A DNA stretch of 64,000 bases from Hepsetus odoe (taxonomy: Eukaryota; Chordata; Actinopteri; Characiformes; Hepsetidae). A program made the translations under genes and the position numbers. The notes beneath the pieces are model-generated. The model made no database searches. It worked only from the letters and a program-made list of their open reading frames with translations, and was not told the origin of the DNA. The stretch lies in contig CM029367.1 in assembly GCA_017165825.1 (NCBI GenBank), positions 10,803,183 through 10,867,182 on the forward strand, read 5' to 3'. Numbering within the stretch: the first letter of the stretch is position 1; each line of letters opens with the position of its first letter. Positions 62,353-64,000 of the stretch are shown here, piece after piece.

Positions 62353-63899
62353 CTTTATTGGGGGTTTTAGAGAACAGGGCTTGCAATGGAAGGGTTGTCA
62401 GTTTAATCCCCTGGATCAACAGGAAAAATATGGGCCAGTGGGGGGTGGATGAAGAAAGCTTTCCCACTCCTGCACCCACAGCAGAGGTGCCCTTGGGCAA
62501 GACACAACGTAACTGCCCCCCAGGCTCAAATATTGCAGCCCACTGCTCCTGCAGTTTTTTTAAGTTGGAGACACTAGATATCATTCTTACAGCCATGACA
62601 TGCAGGAAATATTTTAAGGCATACTGCCTTTATTAGAGGAATAGTAGTGTTTTGCCATAAACATGAACTCTTTCTCTGAAAACCTCTAGTCAAAGATAAG
62701 ATCATTTTATTACTATCATGCACCAACACAAACACACCCTCATACTACCTTCTACTCTCTAATAAATCTAAAAGCCAGAAGAAAAAAAAATGAAAATACC
62801 ACATTGTTTGACTAATTTGCCAGCAAAGCTCTTGATATTTTTTAAGACTAGATTTCTTTTGGCTAATTATTCAGTGCTGTTCATTGTGTGTTCATGAGTC
62901 TAATTTATAAGTACAGTTAATATGTTGGAAAACCAGCACTTCTCCATATCATGCCCACTTTTTTTCTGCACTGATCCTAACCTAATCCCCTGGATTTGGT
63001 GTGTGGGCTTGAGATGGGGACCCTTTGCCACCCTAGCTAGTTCTTTCTAGCATTCTCCTGATTCCTTCTCTAAGAAAGACTGGGTAAACAGCACTTTGTT
63101 GATTAAGCCGTCATCCGGAATGTGCTTTATCTAATTAGAGGTCAGGGAGCAAATGTAAATATTCTAATAAGAGAAAGATTGAGATGTATTTACCAAAGAG
63201 TTTGAGCTGTCATCTGTTCAGGATTTGAGAGGTCTGTGCATGGACGCTTCCTTTAATGTTTGACAAGAGAGTGTGAATGTATAATACTGTTTGGGCCTCA
63301 GAAAGTGCTGCAAACCACCGCAGAGTTCAGCTGGAGTTCAGGTGAATGGTAGCTGCTGATTCACCTGGGTTCAAACGTGATGGGACTGCAGAACAGAATT
63401 AGCACTTCTTCCCTGATAAAGTAAATTTGAAGAAGGTTTTTTTCTTTTCTTTGCCATTTGTAATAAAACCAAACATCCAGGCTTTGTGCTAATTACATTT
63501 AATGGCAGGGCAAGAGATCAGAAATAATGGTGGATTTGCTACTTTCAAGATGTAAAAAAAAATACAACCCACTAACCCTTACTTCTAACAGCCCTCCCTC
63601 AAGCCCCTCTTTTGACTGTGTAGGCTACAGTCACAATGAGCAAGAGCAGCGTTTAAGGTCATCACTAATTATTAAGCATCTACCTGGTTGGTTCATACAT
63701 GTTGGATTTCTTGTGCTGTTTGCAGTTATCTCCTGCGGGGACCTGCCTTCCCCTCCCAATGGCAAGAAGATGGGCACCCTGACCACCTTTGGCGCCACAG
63801 CCATCTTCATGTGCAACACAGGCTACACGTTAGTTGGCTCTCACGTGAGGGAGTGTCAGGCTAACGGTCTCTGGAGTGGTGTGGACACTAAATGTCTGG
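10532..63899 (+). CDS. csmd2: CUB and Sushi multiple domains protein, CSMD2-like (22 internal exons, partial at both ends)
   Basis: Twenty-two exons with consensus splice sites (one GC donor) join into one frame of 1054 codons without a stop. The product is an extracellular stretch of a large type I membrane protein: CUB, Sushi, CUB, Sushi, CUB, Sushi, CUB, Sushi, CUB, then four Sushi domains. Each Sushi has its four cysteines and a Trp or equivalent before the last one; each CUB opens with a Cys followed by an LSPG/FSPG/LSPN motif. Many N-glycosylation sequons are present. CSMD proteins are known as neuronal surface proteins that regulate complement and affect dendrites and synapses; that role is family knowledge. 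The block corresponds to CUB10-14 and the start of the Sushi run. CSMD2 is the best remembered match; CSMD1 and CSMD3 are the alternatives. Start codon, signal peptide, membrane helix and tail lie outside the window. Confidence 0.8.
11620..11960 (-). mobile_element. Tc1-like transposon relic, antisense to csmd2
   Basis: Phrases such as aatatggagttgcccctctt, gggaatttgtccacattcag and gtctttatggacttcat match the antisense strand of a widespread fish Tc1-like transposase region as I remember it. Frames are broken and ends were not found, so this is an internal decayed fragment. Confidence 0.6.
12304..12558 (+). mobile_element. tRNA-derived SINE, family A
   Basis: It has a full head (gcagcggtggcctagtggtt), B-box like gggttcgacccc, centre ccctgaggtacccttgagca, the tail cctgcgatgggctggcgacc and a GGAT repeat at the end. 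It lies in a TA-rich region, so target duplications cannot be defined. Confidence 0.85.
12957..13028. repeat. TC microsatellite
   Basis: About 35 TC units with almost no interruption. Confidence 0.95.
13570..13872. mobile_element. Tc1-like deletion derivative
   Basis: TA flanks both ends. The left end contains cacaaaagtgagtacaccc and the right end contains gtgctcacatttgtgagat. Longer inverted stretches (ttatatcttttgatggg against atgaaaagatataataaaat) support terminal repeats of about 60 bases. At 303 bp it lacks transposase. The repeat of gtgagtacacccc inside (near 13770) is typical of a Tc1-like family common in fish. Confidence 0.75.
16299..16834. mobile_element. Palindromic Tc1/mariner-type miniature element, copy 2
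   Basis: This 536-bp element has TA on both sides, left end cagtactgtgcaaaaatg and right end cttttgcacagtactg. It shares arms and centre with copy 1 but in the opposite orientation: copy 1 has ggttgatcatacacc, this copy has gtatgatcaacc. There is no coding capacity. Copies 1 and 2 lie on either side of exon 1. Confidence 0.87.
17374..17487 (+). CDS. csmd2: csmd2 exon 2: middle of CUB10
   Basis: The 114-nt exon lies between tctccccag and G|gtaagt, phase 1-1, and encodes residues 40-77. It contains FGQFAYFQTAMNDSVELFDG, the usual CSMD strand with the ELFDG turn of CUB domains, then LLSSLAGSHSG. The Asp of NDSVEL fits the second acidic position of calcium-binding CUBs. An antisense frame is open across the exon; I regard it as a shadow. 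Confidence 0.95.
17488..19071 (+). other. csmd2: csmd2 intron between exons 2 and 3
   Basis: This 1.6-kb intron contains one SINE (17869-18130). An open frame at 18218-18637 has no recognisable domain and I treat it as chance. Confidence 0.85.
17869..18130 (+). mobile_element. tRNA-derived SINE, family B
   Basis: It has the head gggcagtggtggcctagtga, B-box tgggtttgaatccca, centre ccctgaggtacctttgagca and tail tcactgtgtgctgtgctgtg, ending gacaagaatagtcactttca. It is essentially full length. Confidence 0.85.
19072..19167 (+). CDS. csmd2: csmd2 exon 3: end of CUB10
   Basis: The 96-nt exon lies between gtattgcag and G|gtaagc, phase 1-1, and encodes residues 78-109. It reads through QLMLRFTTKSGPSARGFHF and ends in VYQ, the closing strand of the CUB fold. 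Where the other CUBs in this window have an Asp (HTD, YSD, HSD, STD), this one has TTK. A calcium site of the usual type is therefore probably absent in CUB10, as I also recall for mammalian CSMDs. Confidence 0.95.
20829..20874 (-). mobile_element. Fragment of SINE family C
   Basis: It contains acatttacatttacagcatt and agcagacgctcttattcaga, the distal end of family C, without the rest of the element. Confidence 0.65.
21909..22602. mobile_element. Possible TA-flanked DNA element carrying a nested SINE
   Basis: The left end tacagtcatgtgcttaagtt and the right end aacatgactgta give a 9-base terminal inverted repeat with TA on both sides. A SINE sits inside (22292-22513). Without the SINE the element would be about 460 bp. 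The short repeat could be coincidence, so the call is tentative. Confidence 0.35.
22292..22513 (+). mobile_element. tRNA-derived SINE, family A, with 15-nt target duplication
   Basis: It starts gtggggcagcggtggcc, has ggttcgaacccc (B-box like), a centre of ccctgaggtacccttgagca and a tail ending gggacaagcggcagaaaa. The 15-mer aagatttctaatttt occurs exactly at 22277-22291 and 22514-22528, a clean target-site duplication. The region between A and B boxes is shortened. The intact duplication suggests a recent insertion. Confidence 0.9.
23151..23354 (+). CDS. csmd2: csmd2 exon 4: Sushi domain between CUB10 and CUB11
   Basis: The 204-nt exon lies between ttcctcctag and G|gtaagc, phase 1-1, and encodes residues 110-177. 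One exon holds the whole Sushi domain: AVPRTSDTQCSSIPEPRYG, then VRFECSPGYLLQG, then IKCHAVPNALAQWND, ending IPTC. All four cysteines and the Trp are present. VPRTSDTQCSS is a strong CSMD signature. WNDT contains a sequon. Confidence 0.97.
   Translation, partial: PCHAPVIPSAAQSQSPGTADGSAQSSPLAPLSALSAAQDTSFRDPKLLSATLSQMLWHNGMTPSPPA
23355..25261 (+). other. csmd2: csmd2 intron between exons 4 and 5
   Basis: This 1.9-kb intron has no repeat that I recognise and no exon-like sequence beyond the two flanking exons. Confidence 0.85.
25262..25386 (+). CDS. csmd2: csmd2 exon 5: start of CUB11, followed by a GC splice donor
   Basis: The 125-nt exon starts after ctctccacag in phase 1 and ends in phase 0. 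It encodes residues 178-219: VPCSGNLTERRGTILSPGFP, then NSLNCVWKIAVTEGAGIQ. PCSG and LNC give the CUB disulfide pair and NLT is a sequon. The donor reads CAG|gcaagt, a GC-AG intron. The nearest GT, four bases further on, would shift the frame relative to exon 6, which opens with IQVMSF as in known CSMDs (GAGIQIQV). Confidence 0.95.
25387..27121 (+). other. csmd2: csmd2 GC-AG intron between exons 5 and 6
   Basis: This 1.7-kb intron starts gcaagt instead of gt and ends ttgcctcccag. The body holds no repeat that I recognise. The donor otherwise matches the consensus well (CAG before, aagt after), as is usual for GC donors. Confidence 0.88.
27122..27218 (+). CDS. csmd2: csmd2 exon 6: middle of CUB11
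   Basis: The 97-nt exon starts after ttgcctcccag and ends at G|gtacgt, phase 0 in and 1 out. It encodes residues 220-251: IQVMSFATEHNWDSLEIYDG, then MTAPKLGSFSG. HNWDSLEIYDG carries the acidic residues of a calcium-type CUB. The intron after it, 10.4 kb, is the largest complete intron in the window. Confidence 0.96.
27836..27869. repeat. TTTG tetranucleotide repeat
   Basis: About eight TTTG units. A poly-T run lies about 30 bases before it. Confidence 0.9.
29424..29632 (-). mobile_element. tRNA-derived SINE, family C, well preserved
   Basis: It starts attacatttacatttgcggc, then gcagacactcttatccagag, attacagggacagtccccct, and ends in an antisense tRNA-like head with gggattcgaacttgtgacc and ctacaccaccgccacc. 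On the - strand the B-box reads gttcgaatccc. It is the best copy in the window. Confidence 0.85.
31540..32305 (+). pseudogene. LINE-2-like retrotransposon relic, end of the reverse transcriptase ORF
   Basis: Conceptual translation at 31540-31731 gives FKELVTVFHAFTSSHVD, then LQLVQKAAARLLT and a stop; the same frame continues after the stop with a TKKR-like stretch, LASLNWLPP and LLFVFEALHGMKLSNISEL. This pattern (LQLVQNAAARLLTxTxKR, LHWLP, HGLAPxYISEL) is the conserved C-terminal part of fish L2-type LINE polyproteins. The frame is broken by stops. The tail after about 32050, with caaatgtgctttagaaaata-like sequence near 32270, fits the 3' end. Confidence 0.8.
35079..35330 (+). mobile_element. 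tRNA-derived SINE, family B, diverged
   Basis: It has the head gggtggtggtggcctagggg and B-box tgggtttgaatccca. The centre and tail have diverged (catgcaaagaagcagtttgc). The family B assignment rests on the head and the ctgctccctggatgctgaat part. Confidence 0.7.
37647..37751 (+). CDS. csmd2: csmd2 exon 7: end of CUB11
   Basis: The 105-nt exon lies between gtattccag and A|gtaagt, phase 1-1, and encodes residues 252-286. It reads APALLNSTSNQLYLHF, then HTDISVVAAGFHLEYK. NST is a sequon. The Asp of HTD completes the CUB calcium site with Asp of NWDSLEI in exon 6. STSNQLYLHF is highly characteristic of CSMD proteins. Confidence 0.96.
37752..39079 (+). other. csmd2: csmd2 intron between exons 7 and 8
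   Basis: This 1.3-kb intron has no recognised repeat apart from short CA runs near 37822 and 37895. Confidence 0.85.
39080..39198 (+). CDS. csmd2: csmd2 exon 8: first two thirds of a Sushi domain
   Basis: The 119-nt exon starts after tgtaaccag in phase 1 and ends CAG|gtaagt in phase 0. It encodes residues 287-326: TVGLTTCPEPMVPANGIKSG, then VVSFSCEPGYVLQ. It supplies Sushi cysteines one and two; the other two are in exon 9. KTVGL fits the linker I recall between CUB11 and the next Sushi in CSMD2. Confidence 0.95.
39199..40025 (+). other. csmd2: csmd2 intron between exons 8 and 9
   Basis: This 0.8-kb intron splits a Sushi domain between its second and third cysteines, in phase 0. I recognise nothing within it. 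Confidence 0.87.
40026..40095 (+). CDS. csmd2: csmd2 exon 9: last third of the same Sushi domain
   Basis: At 70 nt this is the shortest exon. It starts after tttctttaag in phase 0 and ends at G|gtaagg in phase 1. It encodes residues 327-349: GHSHITCMPGTVRRWNYPPP, then LCI. It supplies Sushi cysteines three and four and the Trp. Exon 8 joins as VLQ-GHSHITC, the usual Sushi spacing. Skipping it alone would shift the frame. Confidence 0.95.
40096..40449 (+). other. csmd2: csmd2 intron between exons 9 and 10
   Basis: This 354-base intron is short for this gene. I see only splice signals in it. An antisense open frame spans it and exon 10, with no recognisable domain. Confidence 0.87.
40450..40566 (+). 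CDS. csmd2: csmd2 exon 10: first third of CUB12
   Basis: The 117-nt exon lies between catgaatcag and G|gtgagc, phase 1-1, and encodes residues 350-388. It starts AKCGGTLHDMSNVILSPGFP and continues NYPGNLDCTWRILLPIGYG. The two CUB cysteines and the LSPGFP strand are present. It is the same length as exon 1, which opens CUB10. Confidence 0.96.
41724..41880 (+). mobile_element. SINE family A, 5'-truncated, with 11-nt target duplication
   Basis: The copy starts at acccttgagcaaggtgccg, in the centre of the element, and runs to the GGAT repeat. The 11-mer atgactttgtt is found exactly at 41713-41723 and 41881-41891. This is a true truncated insertion rather than later deletion. Confidence 0.88.
43716..43916. 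repeat. Tandem duplication, two units of about 100 bases
   Basis: The unit starting ggttttgagaacattgtttt occurs at 43716 and again at 43815, each running to tttaaatatgacctg. The units differ by a few bases (caccttgtaattatg against tagcctcataattatg). It is a direct duplication, not a satellite. Confidence 0.9.
44947..45156 (+). CDS. csmd2: csmd2 exon 11: remaining two thirds of CUB12
   Basis: The 210-nt exon, the longest in the window, lies between tcttttacag and G|gtaagc, phase 1-1. It encodes residues 389-458, from GAHIQFLNFTSEDNHDFLEV to NRQGFRLTYQ. Asp in HDFLEV and in YSDHS fit a calcium-binding CUB, and NFT is a sequon. In CUB10 and CUB11 the corresponding part is split over two exons. 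Confidence 0.97.
45157..46637 (+). other. csmd2: csmd2 intron between exons 11 and 12
   Basis: This 1.5-kb intron has no recognised repeat. Open frames near 46003-46290 show no known domain. Confidence 0.85.
46638..46826 (+). CDS. csmd2: csmd2 exon 12: Sushi domain between CUB12 and CUB13
   Basis: The 189-nt exon lies between tttttcttag and G|gtaaat, phase 1-1, and encodes residues 459-521. It reads AYQLQNCQDPYPFHNGYIIN, then ITFECYPGYILVGHSVLTC, then RKWNHPFPRCE. All four Sushi cysteines and the Trp are within the one exon. AYQLQNC resembles the AYELQNC start I recall for mammalian CSMD2. Confidence 0.97.
46827..47508 (+). other. csmd2: csmd2 intron between exons 12 and 13
   Basis: This 0.7-kb intron shows nothing beyond splice signals. 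Confidence 0.86.
47509..47686 (+). CDS. csmd2: csmd2 exon 13: first half of CUB13
   Basis: The 178-nt exon starts after ttgtgtgcag in phase 1 and ends TG|gtgagc in phase 2. It encodes residues 522-580 and the first two bases of Trp581. The product reads APCGYNITAPNGTIFSPGYP, then DCTWLITVPHGHGVYINFTL, ending VTDYIAVW. NIT, NGT and NFT are sequons. The Asp of TDYIAV is the acidic CUB residue. Confidence 0.97.
47687..48937 (+). other. csmd2: csmd2 intron between exons 13 and 14 (phase 2)
   Basis: This 1.25-kb intron interrupts the Trp codon of WDGP and is the only phase-2 intron in the window. I recognise no repeat in it. Confidence 0.86.
48938..49083 (+). CDS. csmd2: csmd2 exon 14: second half of CUB13
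   Basis: The 146-nt exon starts after ctctctttcag in phase 2 and ends at G|gttagt in phase 1. It completes Trp581 and encodes residues 582-629: DGPEQSYPQLGIFSGNTALE, then SSFNQVLIKFHSDFSTSGFF, then VLNFH. HSD supplies the second calcium-site Asp. WDGP at the junction confirms the splice. Confidence 0.96.
49084..49432 (+). other. csmd2: csmd2 intron between exons 14 and 15
   Basis: This 349-base intron shows only splice signals and an A run near 49285. Confidence 0.86.
49433..49513 (+). CDS. csmd2: csmd2 exon 15: first part of a Sushi domain
   Basis: The 81-nt exon lies between cctttttcag and G|gtatgt, phase 1-1, and encodes residues 630-656. It begins AYRLKKCPPPPTVEEAEILY and ends EDEDYEIG. 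It carries only the first Sushi cysteine and a strongly acidic loop. The rest of the domain is in exon 16, 366 bases on. Both exons have symmetric phases. Confidence 0.95.
49514..49879 (+). other. csmd2: csmd2 intron between exons 15 and 16
   Basis: This 366-base intron splits a Sushi domain after its first cysteine, in phase 1. I see nothing else in it. Confidence 0.86.
49880..49993 (+). CDS. csmd2: csmd2 exon 16: rest of the same Sushi domain
   Basis: The 114-nt exon lies between tccacttcag and G|gtaacg, phase 1-1, and encodes residues 657-694. It reads DAVRYLCFPGFTLVGNDEL, then TCKLNSHLQFEGPPPLCE. It supplies cysteines two, three and four. This domain has Phe (LQFEG) where most Sushi domains have Trp, as I recall for the same CSMD domain in mammals. 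Confidence 0.95.
49994..51085 (+). other. csmd2: csmd2 intron between exons 16 and 17
   Basis: This 1.1-kb intron contains a probable Tc1-like short element at 50135-50422. The remainder shows no recognisable feature. Confidence 0.85.
50135..50422. mobile_element. Probable Tc1-like short element
   Basis: The left end (cactatgtctgaaagtgttc) and right end (caaacttttggacagacact) are imperfect inverted repeats of about 25 bases. The 288-bp interior has no coding capacity. These ends resemble common fish Tc1-like termini. TA flanks are not clear, so the boundaries are approximate. Confidence 0.5.
51086..51274 (+). CDS. csmd2: csmd2 exon 17: first half of CUB14
   Basis: The 189-nt exon lies between atctgacag and G|gtaagc, phase 1-1, and encodes residues 695-757. 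It reads AQCPANEEHSMSSGVILSPG, then NSQTCSWIIKVMPSF, then FQSEKQFDELEIFDG. AQCPANE and FQSEKQFD agree well with CSMD2 from memory. The Asp of QFDELEIFDG fits the CUB calcium site. Confidence 0.96.
51275..52363 (+). other. csmd2: csmd2 intron between exons 17 and 18
   Basis: This 1.1-kb intron is AT-rich. I recognise no repeat in it. Confidence 0.85.
52364..52510 (+). CDS. csmd2: csmd2 exon 18: second half of CUB14, the last CUB
   Basis: The 147-nt exon lies between gattcccag and G|gtttgt, phase 1-1, and encodes residues 758-806. It reads GPSGQSPLLVALSGNHSTQL, then NQLYLRWSTDHATNKRGFKI and RYT. NHS and NFT are sequons and STD supplies the calcium-site Asp. No further CUB follows, which marks this as CUB14. 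Mammalian CSMD2, as I remember it, has nearly the same LYLRWSTDHAT block. Confidence 0.97.
53080..53115. repeat. CA microsatellite
   Basis: CA units follow a less regular atacacacactcacat stretch. Confidence 0.9.
53851..54058. mobile_element. Palindromic Tc1/mariner-type element, copy 3, truncated
   Basis: Only the left arm is present: it starts cagtactgtgcaaaagtttt after a TA and runs to ctaggtacacttgc, then diverges. No inverted right end was found downstream, so the copy is truncated or comes from a longer relative whose interior follows. It agrees with copies 1 and 2 over about 200 bases. Confidence 0.75.
54413..54475. repeat. TA microsatellite left of a SINE
   Basis: About 29 TA units end shortly before the SINE at 54484. 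A matching TA tract lies at 54692-54740. Confidence 0.93.
54484..54702 (+). mobile_element. SINE family A inside a TA repeat
   Basis: The head is shortened (ggtgacctagtgggtacccc); centre and tail match family A, with a small internal duplication (cctcgccccgtcctcgccc) and a GGAT end. Long TA tracts adjoin both ends, so the element inserted into a TA microsatellite or the repeat serves as its target duplication. Confidence 0.85.
54692..54740. repeat. TA microsatellite right of a SINE
   Basis: TA units follow the GGAT tail of the SINE, with one break, and end about 90 bases before the exon 19 acceptor. Confidence 0.92.
54830..55018 (+). CDS. csmd2: csmd2 exon 19: first Sushi of the C-terminal run
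   Basis: The 189-nt exon lies between atgactgcag and G|gtaagc, phase 1-1, and encodes residues 807-869. It reads AAYCSINYVPKNGGVINRTR, then IQYYCNAGYRLVGQRNATC, then YQWDASAPLCQ. The four cysteines and the Trp are present, and NRT and NAT are sequons. Its acceptor lies about 90 bases after a long TA tract and a SINE. Confidence 0.96.
56829..56861. repeat. CA microsatellite
   Basis: About 16 CA units in the intron after exon 19. Confidence 0.93.
58634..58902 (+). mobile_element. tRNA-derived SINE, family B
   Basis: It has the head gtagggcagcagtggcctag, B-box gtgggttcaacccc, centre gccctgaggtaaccttgagc and the tail tcactgtgtgctgtgctgta, ending acaagaatagtcac. It runs into a CA tract at 58903 and lies about 60 bases before exon 20. 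Confidence 0.85.
58903..58925. repeat. Short CA microsatellite at a SINE end
   Basis: About 11 CA units directly follow the SINE at 58634, suggesting growth from its A-rich or tail sequence. Confidence 0.85.
58982..59167 (+). CDS. csmd2: csmd2 exon 20: second Sushi of the C-terminal run
   Basis: The 186-nt exon lies between tctgttgccag and C|gtgagc, phase 1-1, and encodes residues 870-931. It reads AISCGVPESPANGSFHGLQY, then VQYQCDEGYQVE, then VCLEDGTWSN and PPRCL. All four cysteines and the Trp are present, and NGS is a sequon. SCGxPESPxNGSF points to CSMD2 rather than CSMD1 or CSMD3, from memory. Confidence 0.97.
59168..60224 (+). other. csmd2: csmd2 intron between exons 20 and 21
   Basis: This 1.1-kb intron has a possible DNA-transposon end near 59718-59750 (gcaaaggtttacacacccct). 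I could not find a matching second end. Confidence 0.83.
60225..60419 (+). CDS. csmd2: csmd2 exon 21: third Sushi of the C-terminal run
   Basis: The 195-nt exon lies between tgtcccacag and A|gtaagc, phase 1-1, and encodes residues 932-996. It reads PVQCPNIESMLSEHMVWRLI, then AQIMLSCTPGYYLGGQRTIK, then CLANATWGG and STCK. The four cysteines and the Trp are present, and NAT is a sequon. LSEHMVWRLISGSL resembles the CSMD2 segment LSEHVIWRLVSGSL that I recall. Confidence 0.97.
61012..61255 (+). mobile_element. tRNA-derived SINE, family B
   Basis: It has the head ggggcagcggtggcctagtg, B-box tgggtttgattccc, centre ccctgaggtacccttgagca and the tail gggttaaatgcagcggtcc. A probable retroelement relic follows shortly downstream. 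Confidence 0.85.
61313..62240 (+). mobile_element. Probable LTR-retroelement (Gypsy-like) relic
   Basis: The stretch begins near aacccaccacagcgtgacaa, similar in type to the boundary sequence of fish Gypsy elements. It then has a 79-codon frame from ATG 61341 (MTDQIIDVASQDLV...LREIPAVLPPVET), a C/T-rich degenerate repeat with many cccatgtctg/cccgtgtctg units (61780-62160), and tctggcggggctccccagcc. No pol domain is present. The base composition differs sharply from the surrounding AT-rich intron. The assignment is inference. Confidence 0.4.
62296..62350. repeat. TG/TA microsatellite
   Basis: A short gtgtgtgt run turns into about 22 TA units. Confidence 0.92.
62360..62560 (+). repeat. Possible tRNA-derived repeat, weak
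   Basis: The stretch gggcttgcaatggaagggtt followed by tcagtttaatcccctgg resembles a tRNA-like A/B-box arrangement, and the part with gaggtgcccttgggcaagac resembles the centre of families A and B. It may be a distant SINE. No ends were found. Confidence 0.4.
63726..63899 (+). CDS. csmd2: csmd2 exon 22: fourth Sushi of the C-terminal run
   Basis: The 174-nt exon lies between ctgtttgcag and G|gtaaga, phase 1-1, and encodes residues 997-1054. It reads IISCGDLPSPPNGKKMGTLT, then ATAIFMCNTGYTLVGSHVRE, then CQANGLWSG and KCL. All four cysteines and the Trp are present. In CSMD proteins more Sushi domains follow, so the gene continues beyond the window. Confidence 0.97.
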
Positions 63900-64000
63900 G
63901 TAAGAAAAAACTTCTACAAGTCATGGAAATTTTTAAGAGCACATTATCCAGAGTTCAGCACCAGCAATGTTCTGCACCTGCCAAAAAAGTTAAGGACAAA
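63900..64000 (+). other. csmd2: Start of the csmd2 intron after exon 22
   Basis: The sequence begins gtaaga after a phase-1 exon end and runs off the window. Confidence 0.88.

Larger units (their letters stand above)
60420..63725 (+). other. csmd2: csmd2 intron between exons 21 and 22
   Basis: This 3.3-kb intron contains a SINE (61012-61255) followed directly by a probable LTR-retroelement relic to about 62240, a TA tract at 62299-62350 and a weak tRNA-derived repeat near 62360-62560. From 62640 to the exon I recognise nothing. Confidence 0.84.

Overview
This window is a piece of a ray-finned fish genome, and its only protein-coding content that I can support is one large gene on the + strand. 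Twenty-two exons, from 10532 to 63899, join in a single open frame of 3162 nt (1054 codons). They encode alternating CUB and Sushi (CCP/SCR) domains of a CUB and Sushi multiple domains (CSMD) protein. The fish assignment rests on abundant tRNA-derived SINEs with GGATGG tails, Tc1/mariner-type short elements, a LINE-2-like relic and many dinucleotide tracts. The SINE set suggests an otophysan-like teleost, but I cannot name the species.

Layout: 1-10531 is intron or upstream sequence with repeats only. Exons 1-3 encode a CUB, exon 4 a Sushi, exons 5-7 a CUB, exons 8-9 a Sushi, exons 10-11 a CUB, exon 12 a Sushi, exons 13-14 a CUB, exons 15-16 a Sushi, exons 17-18 a CUB. Exons 19, 20, 21 and 22 then encode four Sushi domains in a row. 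Known CSMD proteins carry 14 CUB/Sushi pairs followed by a run of Sushi domains and one membrane segment. The switch to consecutive Sushi domains after exon 18 therefore identifies the five CUBs here as CUB10-CUB14. The gene is open at both ends: the N-terminal CUB/Sushi half lies upstream, and the remaining Sushi domains, membrane helix and cytoplasmic tail lie downstream.

Of the three vertebrate paralogues, the protein looks most like CSMD2 as I remember the mammalian sequences. Points of likeness are the block with FQSEKQFDELEIFDG, LYLRWSTDHAT, the NGGVINRT Sushi, SCGVPESPANGSF and the LSEHMVWRLISGSL segment. No alignment was run, so the family call is near certain and the paralogue call is probable.

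The introns make up about 95% of the window. They hold at least three SINE families, two intact palindromic TA-flanked miniature transposons in opposite orientation plus a truncated third copy, several Tc1-like fragments, a LINE relic, a probable LTR-retroelement relic and many microsatellites. No independent RNA gene, CRISPR array, promoter or second protein gene could be supported. The points most worth a second look are a GC-AG splice donor after exon 5, a pre-miRNA-sized hairpin at 3051-3121, a SINE with a 15-nt target duplication, and the inverted pair of palindromic elements flanking exon 1. I saw no new multi-gene system.
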